A stretch of 64,000 bases of DNA from Holophagales bacterium (GTDB lineage: Bacteria; Acidobacteriota; Thermoanaerobaculia; UBA5066): assembly GCA_016719485.1 (NCBI GenBank), contig JADJZB010000021.1, positions 62,001 through 126,000 of the forward strand. Direction: 5' to 3'. The notes below the pieces were generated by a model, which did no database searches, was not told the origin of the DNA, and was given only the letters and a program-made list of their open reading frames with translations. The translations under genes were made by a program, and so were the position numbers. Below, piece after piece: positions 7,609 to 15,704 of the stretch. How positions within the stretch are numbered: the stretch's first letter is position 1; the number at the start of each line of letters is the position of its first letter.

Positions 7609-8310
7609 TCACCCGTATCGCTCCAGGAACGCCCGGACGACCGGGATCGCCGTCGACGGCACCCTGTGCCCTCCCGCGTGGATCTCGTGCCTCACGCTCG
7701 CGAAACGAGACGAGAGCAGCGCGGCGTAAGTGGCGACGCGTTCGAGGGCGTAGAACTCGTCGGCGTCGGTCGAGATGTGGAGGGCGTGGGAGGACGCGGA
7801 GGCCGCCGTCCCGGGCGCCGGCTCGGTCCATTCCCCCGGTAGTCCGCCGCAGAGGCCGACGACGGCCCTGAACGGAAGGCCGCGCCGGGTGTCGAGGGCG
7901 AGGCGGTAGTTGAACGAGCAGGGCTGGCTGAAGCCGAGGAGCGCGACTCTCGACGGGTCGGCGCCGCGCTCGACACCCCAGGCGATCGCCGCGGCGACGG
8001 CCGCGCGGTGGACCGCCTGGTTGTCCTCGTGCCGCGGGCTGACGCCCCAGTGGAAGCCGCGGGCTCCCGCGGGGCCGAGCGCCTCGCCGGGAAGGAAGGC
8101 CGACTGAGGCCCCTCGACGGCGACGATTCCCCATCCGTCGGGTGCCATGCGGGCGAGGAGGGGGAAGAGTGTCGCCGCGTGCATTCCGTAGCCGTGGAGG
8201 CCGAGAAGGAGGGGGAAAGGTGGCGACTCTTCCGGCAGGCGCGGGAAGAGCTGGAGCGGAACCTCGATCGAAGTCGTCTCGCGCGCGGGGACGCCGCCGG
8301 CGGCGCTCAC
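7609..8310 (-). CDS. Alpha/beta hydrolase (carboxylesterase/phospholipase family)
   Basis: A 233-residue hydrolase of the small esterase type. The oxyanion-side HGYG motif is in LLLGLHGYGMHAAT. The nucleophile elbow is GFSQPC, where the usual GxSxG final Gly is Pro. A probable Asp is in STDADEFYAL and the His in AGGHRVP. Soluble, no signal peptide. The start is taken as GTG because it overlaps the rrf2 stop (GTGA), giving an EVE-rrf2-hydrolase operon. Extending upstream would only read through the rrf2 gene in another frame. The substrate is unknown. The Pro in the elbow may alter activity but Ser, Asp and His all appear present. Confidence 0.8.
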   Translation of the reverse strand: MSAAGGVPARETTSIEVPLQLFPRLPEESPPFPLLLGLHGYGMHAATLFPLLARMAPDGWGIVAVEGPQSAFLPGEALGPAGARGFHWGVSPRHEDNQAVHRAAVAAAIAWGVERGADPSRVALLGFSQPCSFNYRLALDTRRGLPFRAVVGLCGGLPGEWTEPAPGTAASASSHALHISTDADEFYALERVATYAALLSSRFASVRHEIHAGGHRVPSTAIPVVRAFLERYG

Positions 8311-8702
8311 GGGACCAGGATCTCGCGCCGGAGGCGAGCCAGCGTCGTTCCAGAGAGCCGCGCCGCGAGTTCGTTCCGGGCCGGGAGAAGGAACGGCCCG
8401 GCCGGACCCTCCGGGAGCGCGAAGACCGTCTCGAGGCTCTCCGCCCCTTCGACCGCGAGGACGATGTCGGCCAGCGTGATCTCGCTCGCCGGCCTGCCGA
8501 GGACGAATCCTCCCGTCCGGCCCCGCTTCGATCGCAGGAGGCCGGCTCGGGCGAGTCTCTGCAGCACCTTCGCGAGATACGGAGCAGGTTCTCCACAAGC
8601 GAAGGCGAGGACGCGCACCTCGTGGCCGGGGGCGTCCGGCCCGCGAGGGTCGAAGTGGGGCAGCGACTTCAGCGCCACCTCGGCCGCCCGGGAGAGGAGC
8701 AT
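8307..8702 (-). CDS. Rrf2 family transcriptional regulator lacking the Cys cluster
   Basis: A 131-residue winged-helix protein. It starts MLLSRAAEVALKSLPHF and continues with PAPYLAKVLQRLARAGLL, then SKRGRTGGFVLGR (recognition helix and wing) and ITLADIVLAVEG, all typical of Rrf2. Only one Cys (FACGEP) is present, so it should not hold the three-Cys Fe-S cluster and may sense something else. It sits between the EVE-domain gene (3-bp gap) and the hydrolase gene (4-bp overlap). It is probably the local regulator of that operon. No copy of the palindrome found near the other Rrf2 gene is seen here. Confidence 0.82.
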   Translation of the reverse strand: MLLSRAAEVALKSLPHFDPRGPDAPGHEVRVLAFACGEPAPYLAKVLQRLARAGLLRSKRGRTGGFVLGRPASEITLADIVLAVEGAESLETVFALPEGPAGPFLLPARNELAARLSGTTLARLRREILVP

Positions 8703-8705
8703 GGA

Positions 8706-9095
8706 CTAGTCGCCCGCGACGAAGGCGTACTGCTCGGGCGTGAGCGGAACGACGGAGAGCCGCCCGCAGGTCAGGAGCGGCGACCCGGCGAAGACCTTCG
8801 CCGCCTTCATCTCGGCGAGCGTGACGGGCTTCTTCAACGCTCGCCCGGCCTTCACGTCGACGACGGTCCCTTTCGGGTCGAGCAGATCGGGGCGGGGCGC
8901 GGCGGCGACGGTGGCCCGCCCGACGGCGGCCTTGACGTCGCCCGTGTGGTAGATGACGAGACGGTCTCCCTTCGTCATCGACCGTAGGTGCTTGCGTGCC
9001 AGGGCGTTCGTCACGCCGTCCCAGCCGGTGGTCCTGTCCCGGACGAGATCCTCGAACGCGTACTCGGAGGCTTCGGTTTTCAGGAGCCAGTCCAT
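8706..9095 (-). CDS. EVE domain protein
   Basis: A 129-residue single-domain protein matching the EVE family: MDWLLKTEASEYAFEDL, WDGVTNALARKHLRSM, GDRLVIYHTGD and AVGRATVAAAPRPD. EVE folds are PUA-like and bind modified nucleobases in RNA or DNA; the bacterial stand-alone forms have no settled role. It heads a three-gene operon with an Rrf2 regulator and a hydrolase. The ATG is preceded by TAGCAT 9 nt upstream and no Shine-Dalgarno, fitting a leaderless start. Confidence 0.88.
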   Translation of the reverse strand: MDWLLKTEASEYAFEDLVRDRTTGWDGVTNALARKHLRSMTKGDRLVIYHTGDVKAAVGRATVAAAPRPDLLDPKGTVVDVKAGRALKKPVTLAEMKAAKVFAGSPLLTCGRLSVVPLTPEQYAFVAGD

Positions 9096-9104
9096 GAGGA
9101 CGGG

Positions 9105-9110
9105 ATGCTA
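9105..9110 (-). promoter_or_regulatory. -10 box of the EVE-rrf2-hydrolase operon (leaderless type)
   Basis: TAGCAT on the minus strand ends 9 nt before the ATG of the EVE gene. Confidence 0.45.
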
Positions 9111-10435
9111 ACCCGCGTCGGGGCCTTCGGGCTGTGCCGCCGCCCGCGCCTCGGCGAGGCGGCCCTGCCGCCGTCCGAGCCAGGCCGCCAGGAGCGCCCA
9201 GGCGACGGCGATGGGCAGGAAGAGGCCCGCGAGCGTCCCGCCCACGGCGCCGAGGGCCCGGAGGCCCTTGTCGGCGAACGCACCGACGACGTCGCCGGAG
9301 CGGTAGACGAACGTGTCGACGAAGTTCTTGGCGGCGTACTTCTCTTCGCGCGGGAGAACGGTGAAGAGGACCTCGCGCGCGGGGCGGAAGAGCGCGAAGT
9401 TGCCGGCGCGCCGCGACACCATGACGAGGACGAGGACTCCCGTCGTCGGCGAGGCGGCGAGAGCGAGGAAGCCGGCGGCGGTGAGGACCGGGAGCGCCAC
9501 GAGGGTGCCGCCGACGCCGAGCGCCCGGACGATGCGCCCCGAAAGGAATACCTGGGTGAATGCGGCGAGGAGGTTCACCCAGAGGTCGATCCGGGCGAAG
9601 AACGCGGTCCGCTCTGCGGAGTCGGCGAGCGCGGCCTTCACGATGCGCGCCTGCTCGAAGTAGAGGAACGTCGAGCTGATGGTGAAGAAGAGGAGGAAGA
9701 GCGATATGCCGAGGAGGTACCGGAACGCGAGACGATCGCGAGACCCGAGAACACGCCTCTGCCCGGCGGAACCCCTTCCGGCTCGGTTCCCGTACCGTCC
9801 GGGTTTCGGGACGTGTCGTCGACTCCGAAGTGCCGGACGAGACCGCGGACGCAGAAGACGGCCCCCTCGAGGAGGAGCGCCGCGAGGAGAAGGAGGTTCG
9901 TCGGGCCGAGGAGGCCCGCGAGGCCCGCCGTCAGCGCGGCCCCGGCCACGGCTCCGAGCGTCCCGCCGACGGCGACGAAACCGAAGAGCCGTCGGCCCTG
10001 CTCCGGACGGAAGAGGTCGGAGAGGAAGCCCCAGAACACCGACACGGCGAAGAGATTGAAGATGCTCGCCCAGACGAAGAAGGTTTGGGCGACGGGGAGG
10101 CGCCACGCCTCGGGCGCAAGGGAAAGGAGTGCCCAGAAGAGGACGAGGGTCGCCACGAGAAAGCGGTAGACGACCGGGACGAAGACCTTCCGCGTGAGGC
10201 GCGAAACGAGGGCGCCGAAGAGCGGGTTCAGCAGAGCGGTTCCGGCGAGAGTCCCGACGAAGAGCCACGACAGGGCGTTCTCGCTTCCCCGGACGCCCAT
10301 TTCGTCCCGGAGAGGGCGGATGACGTAGTAGCTCGCCAGCAGCAGGAAGAAGTACGCGCTCGCCCATCCGAGAGCGGGACCCTCTCCTTCGCGCACCTCG
10401 ACGGTCCGCGCGACGAGGGAGCGCAGGCGATGCAC
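9108..10435 (-). pseudogene. TLC/MFS-like nucleotide transporter, interrupted by a one-base frameshift
   Basis: Two adjacent reading frames make one multi-pass membrane protein. The N-terminal half has YFFLLASYYVIRPLRDEMG, diagnostic of the ATP/ADP-translocase-like (TLC) transporters, and ends near GVFSGLAIVSR. The C-terminal half resumes in another frame at FRYLLGISLFLLFFTISSTF and continues through several helices to the stop. The frames join if one base is restored at about 9721, for example a C in the TTCCGG run read on the minus strand. The intact product would be about 442 residues with ~12 helices. The GTG start lies 1 nt beyond the stop of the FtsX-like permease, so the two genes are one operon. 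Either a recent null mutation or a sequence error; the rest shows no decay, which favours error. Confidence 0.75.
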
Positions 10436-10436
10436 G

Positions 10437-11588
10437 TCAGGCCCCCTCTCTCAGAAGCGCCGCGATCGGCCTGCGGGCCAGGTTGAGAGCGGGGGCGAGC
10501 CCGGCCAGGACGGCGAGGAGGGTCGAGAGGGCGGCCGCCAGGAGGAGCGCGGTGGCGTCGGGCACGAGGAGCCCGCCCATCCCGGCGTACTGCGTCTTGT
10601 CGAGGGCGGCGCCGACGAAGTGCGCGAAGGCGGACATGACGCCGCCGCCGAGCAGCGCTCCGACGAGACCGTAGACGAGCGCCTCGCCGAGAAGGAATCC
10701 CGCGATCGCTCTGCGGCGGAAACCGAGGACGCGGAGAACGGCGGTCTCTCCGCGCCGCTCGCGCGCGCTCATGGCGAGGCTGTTGGCGGTGATGAGGAGC
10801 AGCGCGAACCCCGTCGCCAGCCCCACGCTCCCGAGGAGCGCCTTCACGTTCCCGAGCATCTCGAGGAACTGGAGCTGCCACTGCCGCTCCGTCATCGCGC
10901 GTGCCGGCACGGGGGCGTTCTCGAACGCCTTCTCGAGGGCGGCGGTGATCCCGTCCACGTCCTTCCGGCTCTTCGCGAGGATCCAGAACATGTTCGTCTG
11001 CCCCTCGGCCTCGAAGAGCTGCTCGGCGTAGCGCCGGTGGATGTAGAGGCCGCTGTCGAGCCGATAGCCCATGACCGCCCGGATCGTCGTCTCGATGACG
11101 CCGCCCTTCACCGGGGCCTTCAGGACGACACGCTGGCCCGTCTTCCAACCGAACTTCTCGACGAGGAGGGGTCCCACCAGGGCCCCCGTCGGGTCTGCCG
11201 CCCAGGCCGCCGCCTGGTCGGGCGGGACGTCCGCCTCCCGGTAGACCTCGAGCATGGGCCCGGGCGGGGCCGAGGAGACCGGGACCATGTTCTCGGGGCG
11301 GCTGTCACGGAAGTACGCGAGAACGAAGTCGAAGGGAACGACCCGGGCGACGCCGGGCGTGGCCTCGATCCGGGGGAGATAGGCCATCGGCAGCTTGTCG
11401 AAGAACGAGGTCTTCGCCGTCACGATGACCCGCTGGGCCATGAACGGCGACCACTCCTTCTCGAGCGCCGCCGAAAGGAGCCAGAGGAACCCCAGCAGCC
11501 CGATGGAGAACGCGAAGGCTCCGGCCGTCAGCGTCGCCCGGAGGGGCCGCGCGGTCAGATGGCGGAGGACGTAGCCGGCGTAGGTCAA
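10437..11588 (-). CDS. FtsX/MacB-like ABC transporter permease
   Basis: A 383-residue permease with one N-terminal membrane helix (FSIGLLGFLWLL) and a large periplasmic MacB_PCD-like region (VIVTAKTSFFDKLPM to the AMTERQ area). Three C-terminal helices form the FtsX core, with the conserved SARERRGETAVLRVLGFRRR loop. By family it would work with an ATPase on lipoproteins, lipids or peptides; no ATPase gene is adjacent. The start codon is TTG. It is supported by a TAAACT -10 box 6 nt upstream and by the alignment-like start MTYAGYVLRHLTARPLRATLT. It is followed after 1 nt by the transporter gene. Confidence 0.82.
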   Translation of the reverse strand: MTYAGYVLRHLTARPLRATLTAGAFAFSIGLLGFLWLLSAALEKEWSPFMAQRVIVTAKTSFFDKLPMAYLPRIEATPGVARVVPFDFVLAYFRDSRPENMVPVSSAPPGPMLEVYREADVPPDQAAAWAADPTGALVGPLLVEKFGWKTGQRVVLKAPVKGGVIETTIRAVMGYRLDSGLYIHRRYAEQLFEAEGQTNMFWILAKSRKDVDGITAALEKAFENAPVPARAMTERQWQLQFLEMLGNVKALLGSVGLATGFALLLITANSLAMSARERRGETAVLRVLGFRRRAIAGFLLGEALVYGLVGALLGGGVMSAFAHFVGAALDKTQYAGMGGLLVPDATALLLAAALSTLLAVLAGLAPALNLARRPIAALLREGA

Positions 11589-11594
11589 TGATCG

Positions 11595-11600
11595 AGTTTA
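11595..11600 (-). promoter_or_regulatory. -10 box of the FtsX-like permease gene (leaderless type)
   Basis: TAAACT on the minus strand ends 6 nt before the TTG start, supporting that unusual start codon. Confidence 0.5.
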
Positions 11601-11709
11601 CGGGGCGGAGCCGGCGGGGTTTCTGCCCCGCGAGCAGCCGCAGGGCCGTTGCCGTGGGAACCGCTCGAGGTGCGCGCGGCCCGGTTCGTTATCATGCCGG
11701 GCTGCGGGC

Positions 11710-12114
11710 ATGCTTCTGAATCTCCTCCTCCTCGGCCTTCCGGGTCTCCTCGGCGCACCCGTCGCGATCGTCGAGGTGTCGCCCCTGAAGGCGACCGAGA
11801 TCGCCGTCTGTCGGGAGATCGTCGACAGGGGCTGCGACAGCGAGGGGAGGACCTTCGCGGCCGACGTCGAGAGCGTCGCGTGCCTCACGAAGATCGAGGG
11901 GGCGACGGGCGAGGCCTTCGTCTTCCACGTCTGGTCGTTCGAGGGCAAGGACGTCCAGCGCGTACGCCTCCCGCTCCGGGCCTCGCCCTACCGGACCTGG
12001 TCGCTGAAGAGAGTGAAGGACCAGCCCGGCCGCTGGAAGGTCGAGATCCTCGACCCGATCGGCCGCTCGCTCGGCGTCGTCGACTTCACCGTCCAGCCGC
12101 GGAAGATCGACTGA
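11710..12114 (+). CDS. DUF2914-like secreted protein
   Basis: A 134-residue exported protein with a hydrophobic leader (MLLNLLLLGLPGLLGAPVA). Blocks typical of DUF2914 follow: ACLTKIEGATGE, FVFHVWSFEGKDV and PYRTWSLKRVKDQPGRWKVEILD, ending GVVDFTVQ. The fold is probably an all-beta periplasmic domain. The role of the family is unknown. Cysteines at CREIVDRGC and ACLTK could form a disulphide. A TATCAT box ends 14 nt before the ATG. It is a single gene between the permease promoter region and tRNA-Val. Confidence 0.75.
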   Translation: MLLNLLLLGLPGLLGAPVAIVEVSPLKATEIAVCREIVDRGCDSEGRTFAADVESVACLTKIEGATGEAFVFHVWSFEGKDVQRVRLPLRASPYRTWSLKRVKDQPGRWKVEILDPIGRSLGVVDFTVQPRKID

Positions 12115-12136
12115 CCGCTCTGGGCTGCTTCCTGCC

Positions 12137-12165
12137 TTGACGGCTGCGGCGCGCCGCGGTTAGCG
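12137..12165 (+). promoter_or_regulatory. Promoter of tRNA-Val
   Basis: TTGACG (-35) and TTAGCG (-10) with a 17-bp spacer; the -10 ends 11 nt before the mature 5-prime end of the tRNA. Confidence 0.6.
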
Positions 12166-12176
12166 TGCAGGTGGCC

Positions 12177-12251
12177 GGGAGGCTAGCTCAGTGGCAGAGC
12201 GCCTGCTTTACACGCAGGTGGTCGGGGGTTCGATCCCCTCGCCTCCCACCA
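12177..12251 (+). tRNA. tRNA-Val (anticodon UAC)
   Basis: The cloverleaf can be read directly. The acceptor stem GGGAGGC pairs with GCCTCCC. The D arm is GCTC...GAGC. The anticodon stem CCTGC/GCAGG holds loop TTTACAC with anticodon TAC. The T arm GGGGG-TTCGATC-CCCTC has a terminal G-C to T-type closure. Discriminator A and an encoded CCA end the gene. The 3-prime end is only 5 bp from the stop codon of the convergent downstream gene. Confidence 0.96.
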
Positions 12252-12256
12252 GCTTC

Positions 12257-12742
12257 CTACCCCTTCGCCGCCTCCTGCAGCGCCTCCGTCAGCTGAGCGC
12301 CCGTCATCCGGAGCGCCCGGGCGAAGCCGCCGACCCAACGAGCCTCGGTCGACTCGAAGCGGAAGAGGACGAAGTCCGCGAGTCCGAAGCGCTCTTCCGC
12401 GTCCGGGAAGCGGCTCACGTACGCGGCCTGCCCGGCCTCGAAATCGGGGGTCCCGGGGACGAGCGCGAGCGCCACGCCGGCGAGGGAAAGGCGCGGCAGA
12501 GTCTGAGGATCGCCTTCGCCCGTGTCGGGCGCCGAGACGACGAGCGCCGCGCGCGGCTCCGCGAGGAGCGCACGCGTGTGGAGCGCCATCTGGGAGAGGT
12601 GGACGTAGAGGGCCGTCCCGTCGGGTGCCAGCGCGTAGGAGGTCATCGCCGCGGCCGGGGCGCCGTCGTGGACGACCGCGAGGGCGGCCCAGCGGGAGGT
12701 TGCGAGGAGGCGGGCGGGCGGCAGGTACGTTTCGGAGACCAC
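12257..12742 (-). CDS. Pyridoxamine 5-prime-phosphate oxidase-like FMN-binding split-barrel protein
   Basis: A 161-residue flavin-reductase-like barrel: LLATSRWAALAVVHDGAPAA, ALYVHLSQMALHTRALL and PRAALVVSAPD match the PNPOx/HugZ-type domain. The N-terminal domain is present without the C-terminal haem-utilisation extension. Probable cofactor is FMN or F420; substrate is unknown. GTG start with AAGGAGGA upstream. It converges with the tRNA-Val gene and lies just downstream of the UDP-glucuronate decarboxylase gene, possibly transcribed with it. Confidence 0.82.
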   Translation of the reverse strand: MVSETYLPPARLLATSRWAALAVVHDGAPAAAMTSYALAPDGTALYVHLSQMALHTRALLAEPRAALVVSAPDTGEGDPQTLPRLSLAGVALALVPGTPDFEAGQAAYVSRFPDAEERFGLADFVLFRFESTEARWVGGFARALRMTGAQLTEALQEAAKG

Positions 12743-12755
12743 CGGCGTTCCTCCT

Positions 12756-13688
12756 TCAGGCGCGCAGGGCGCGGAAGTAGTCGATCGTGGCGGCGAGCCC
12801 TTCCTCGAGCCCGACTTTCGGCTCCCAGCCGAGCTTCGCCTTCGCGAGGGTGATGTCGGGTCGTCGCTGCCTGGGGTCGTCGACGGGGAGGGGTCTGTGG
12901 ACGATCGTCGAGGCCGTCCCCGTGAGCCGGCGGATCGTCTCGGCGAACTGCATGACGGTCATCTCGGAGGGATTGCCGATGTTGCACGGGTCGGCCTGGT
13001 CCGACAGGAGAAGGCGGTAGATGCCGTCGACGAGGTCGGAGACGAAGCAGAAGGAGCGGGTCTGGGAGCCGTCTCCGAACACGGTGAGCGGCTCGCCGGC
13101 GAGAGCCTGGCTGATGAGCGAGGGGACGATCCTCCCGTCTTTGGCCCGCATCCTCGGTCCGTAGGTGTTGAAGATGCGGACGATGCGGGTCTCGACGCCG
13201 TGGAAGTTCCGGTAGGCCATCGTCATCGCCTCGGCGAAGCGCTTGGCCTCGTCGTAGCAGCCGCGCGGGCCGACCGGGTTCACGTTCCCCCAGTAGCTCT
13301 CGGGCTGCGGGTGGACGAGAGGATCGCCGTAGACCTCGGACGTCGACGCGAGAAGGAAGCGGGCCTTCTTGGCGCGCGACAGGCCGAGCGCCTTGTGCGT
13401 GCCGAGGGCGCCGACCTTGAGAGTCTGGATCGGGATCTGGAGGTAGTCGATCGGCGAAGCCGGAGAGGCGAAGTGGAGGACCGCGTCGACCGGGCCGTCG
13501 AGGAAGATGTACTCCGTGACGTCGTGGTGGAGGAACCGGAAAGACCGGTTCCCCATCAGGTGGGCGATGTTGCGGACGTGGCCGGTGACGAGGTTGTCGA
13601 CCCCGATCACCTCGTGCCCCTCGGCGAGAAGAAGGTCGGAGAGGTGGCTTCCGAGGAATCCGGCGGCGCCGGTCACGACGATACGCAT
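12756..13688 (-). CDS. UDP-glucuronic acid decarboxylase (UDP-xylose synthase), extended SDR
   Basis: A 310-residue extended SDR. The NAD-binding motif is TGAAGFLGSHL. VIGVDNLVTGHVRNIAHLMG is the UXS-type segment. STSEVYGDP and catalytic YDEAK are present, then RIFNTYGPRM, TRSFCFVSDLVDG and NIGNPSEMTV. It converts UDP-glucuronate to UDP-xylose in the cytoplasm. The preceding enzyme, UDP-glucose dehydrogenase, is encoded nearby on the same strand, so the two form a UDP-xylose route for surface glycans. Start MRIVVTG is preferred over an ATG 4 codons upstream because a TAGAAT box lies 10 nt before it. Confidence 0.9.
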   Translation of the reverse strand: MRIVVTGAAGFLGSHLSDLLLAEGHEVIGVDNLVTGHVRNIAHLMGNRSFRFLHHDVTEYIFLDGPVDAVLHFASPASPIDYLQIPIQTLKVGALGTHKALGLSRAKKARFLLASTSEVYGDPLVHPQPESYWGNVNPVGPRGCYDEAKRFAEAMTMAYRNFHGVETRIVRIFNTYGPRMRAKDGRIVPSLISQALAGEPLTVFGDGSQTRSFCFVSDLVDGIYRLLLSDQADPCNIGNPSEMTVMQFAETIRRLTGTASTIVHRPLPVDDPRQRRPDITLAKAKLGWEPKVGLEEGLAATIDYFRALRA

Positions 13689-13698
13689 GTAATCGATC

Positions 13699-13704
13699 AT
13701 TCTA
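13699..13704 (-). promoter_or_regulatory. -10 box of the UDP-glucuronate decarboxylase gene
   Basis: TAGAAT on the minus strand ends 10 nt before the ATG at 13688 and overlaps the alternative upstream ATG, favouring the shorter protein. Confidence 0.4.
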
Positions 13705-13792
13705 CGGGACTGATTCCCTCCGTATCGCGGCGTGCCGGGAGCAGAATAGAGCGTTCGGAGGAGAGCTCCCCACAGGGGCTCTGGAGGACGGC

Positions 13793-14275
13793 ATGAGGTT
13801 GAATTCGTTCCGGTTCCTCGTCGGTCCCCTGGTTCTCGTGCTCGCCACGGCCGGCTCAGCCGCGGCAGAGGAGTCCACGCTCGAGGGGACCTGGGCGCTC
13901 GACCTGAAGGCATCCAGAAACGTCCCGGAAGCCCAGAAGGGTGTCGACCTGAAGATCGCCTTTCGCGGCAACCAGCTGACGACGACCCGCTTCGCGGGGG
14001 ACAAGGCCGCAGGCGAGCCGGCCGTTCTCGTCCTGGACGGGGTGAGCCGGCCCCAGGACGTCGGAGGCCAGCGCGCCACCGTCACGGCGAAGTGGCTCAC
14101 GCCGGAAAAGGCTTTCGAGCACGTCGTCTCGATGATGCAGCAGGGGAGCGTTTTCGCCACGAAGCAGACGATCGTGACGGAAGTCTCGCCGACCGGCAGC
14201 ACGATGACGCGGAAGTACGAGATCCGTCGTGCCCGCGAAACGCAGGAGCGCCTTCTCGTCTACCGGCGGAAGTAG
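13793..14275 (+). CDS. Secreted protein of unknown function (lipocalin-like)
   Basis: A 160-residue protein with a signal peptide (FLVGPLVLVLATAGSAAAEE). Its mature domain begins LEGTWALDLKASRNVPEAQ, the pattern of small secreted beta proteins that start with a x-G-x-W segment, like lipocalin-type domains. The strands LKIAFRGNQLTTTRF, ATVTAKWLTPEKAF and VTEVSPTGSTMTRKYEI fit an 8-strand barrel. GGAGG precedes the ATG. It is divergent from the UDP-glucuronate decarboxylase gene and convergent with ugd. No function is assigned. Confidence 0.7.
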   Translation: MRLNSFRFLVGPLVLVLATAGSAAAEESTLEGTWALDLKASRNVPEAQKGVDLKIAFRGNQLTTTRFAGDKAAGEPAVLVLDGVSRPQDVGGQRATVTAKWLTPEKAFEHVVSMMQQGSVFATKQTIVTEVSPTGSTMTRKYEIRRARETQERLLVYRRK

Positions 14276-14277
14276 AA

Positions 14278-14298
14278 ACGCCCCCCGGTGGAGGGCGT
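14278..14298. terminator. Hairpin between convergent genes
   Basis: ACGCCCCCC and GGAGGGCGT form a 9-bp stem with one mismatch and a GGT loop. It begins 3 bp after the upstream gene. There is no T-run, so termination is plausible but not certain. Confidence 0.5.
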
Positions 14299-14328
14299 CC
14301 GGTGGTCCGTGAGTGCCGGGGCGGGCCG

Positions 14329-15627
14329 TCAGGCCCGCCCGATACCGATGTACTCCCACCCCAGCTGCTTCATGTCCTTCGGTTCGTACAGGTTCCGGAG
14401 GTCGACGAAGCGCTTCGCCTTCATCGTCGCCTCGAGCCTGGCGAGGTCGAGCTTGCGGAACTGGTTCCAGTCGGTGACGAGAACGACGGCGTCGGCCCCG
14501 GCCACGCACTCGTAGACGTCCTCGGCGTAGGTGACGTCGGGGAGGACGGCGCGGGTGTTGTCCATCGCGGCCGGGTCGTAGGCGGCCACGGTGGCGCCCC
14601 GGGCCTTCATGTCCTGGATGAGCTTCAGGGCCGAGCTGTCGCGGATGTCGTCGGTCTCGGGCTTGAACGCGAGGCCGAGGACGGCGATCCGCTTCCCGGC
14701 GAGGTCGCCGCAGACGGTCTCGACCTTGTCGATCATCCGGGCTTTCACCGCGTCGTTCACGCGGAGGACGGTCTCCATGATCTCGAACGTGTAGCCGTGC
14801 TTGCGGGCGACGTCGACGACGCCCGAGGCGTCCTTCGGGAAGCAGGAGCCTCCGAAGCCGGGGCCGGGAAGGAGGAAGTGCGGCGAGATCCGCTTGTCGA
14901 GGCCCATCCCGCGGGCGACGTCCTTCACGTCGGCCCCCATCCGCTCGCACATCGCGGCAATCTCGTTGATGAACGAGATCTTCAGCGCGAGGAAGCCGTT
15001 CGAGGCGTACTTGATCAGCTCGGCCGACTCGACGTCGGAGACGACGAAGGGGACGCCGGCGACGATGAGGGGCGAGTAGACGTCCTTGACGATCGCGATC
15101 GCCTCGGCGTCCCGGGATCCGATCACGACCCGGTCGGGGCGCATGAAGTCCTCTATGGCCGAGCCTTCCCTGAGGAACTCGGGATTCGAGACGACCGAGA
15201 ACTTGTGGCCCTGGGGGTTCTTCCGCAGGATCTCCTCGATCTGGGCGCCGGTGCCGGTCGGGACCGTCGACTTCGTGACGACGACCTTGTACCCGTTCAT
15301 GTGCTCGGCGATCGTCTCGGCGACCTGGAAGATGAAGGAGAGGTCGGGCGAACCGTCCTCGCGGGGAGGCGTGCCGACGGCGATGAAGACGACGAGCGCC
15401 CTCTCGACGGCCTCGCGGATGTCGGTCGAGAACCGGAGCCTCTTGGCCTGGGCGTTCTTGTGGATCAGCTCCTCGAGCCCGGGCTCGTAGATCGGCGAGA
15501 CGCCCTTCTTGAGGAGATTGATCTTCGCCTCGTCCTTGTCGATGCAGGTGACGTCCATCCCGAAGTCGGCGAGACAGGCACCCGTCACGAGGCCCACGTA
15601 TCCCGTCCCGACCATGCAGATATTCAT
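14329..15627 (-). CDS. ugd: UDP-glucose 6-dehydrogenase
   Basis: A 432-residue UDP-glucose/GDP-mannose dehydrogenase. The N-terminal Rossmann motif is GTGYVGLVTGACLADFG. FIAVGTPPREDGSPDLS, STVPTGTG and NPEFLREGSA mark the substrate domain. The catalytic Cys is in GFGGSCFPKDASG. The C-terminal domain has LGLAFKPETDDIRDS and a TDWNQFRKLD segment. It oxidises UDP-glucose to UDP-glucuronate with two NAD+, feeding the decarboxylase encoded 0.6 kb away. GGAGG lies before the ATG. A TAAACT -10-like box about 40 nt upstream suggests its own promoter. Confidence 0.95.
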   Translation of the reverse strand: MNICMVGTGYVGLVTGACLADFGMDVTCIDKDEAKINLLKKGVSPIYEPGLEELIHKNAQAKRLRFSTDIREAVERALVVFIAVGTPPREDGSPDLSFIFQVAETIAEHMNGYKVVVTKSTVPTGTGAQIEEILRKNPQGHKFSVVSNPEFLREGSAIEDFMRPDRVVIGSRDAEAIAIVKDVYSPLIVAGVPFVVSDVESAELIKYASNGFLALKISFINEIAAMCERMGADVKDVARGMGLDKRISPHFLLPGPGFGGSCFPKDASGVVDVARKHGYTFEIMETVLRVNDAVKARMIDKVETVCGDLAGKRIAVLGLAFKPETDDIRDSSALKLIQDMKARGATVAAYDPAAMDNTRAVLPDVTYAEDVYECVAGADAVVLVTDWNQFRKLDLARLEATMKAKRFVDLRNLYEPKDMKQLGWEYIGIGRA

Positions 15628-15704
15628 GAGAATCCTCCGAATGGGGACAGCCGCGAAGGGCCGTCCAGCCGGCGGAGTTTACCGTCCCCGGAGTCCAGGC
15701 GCCG

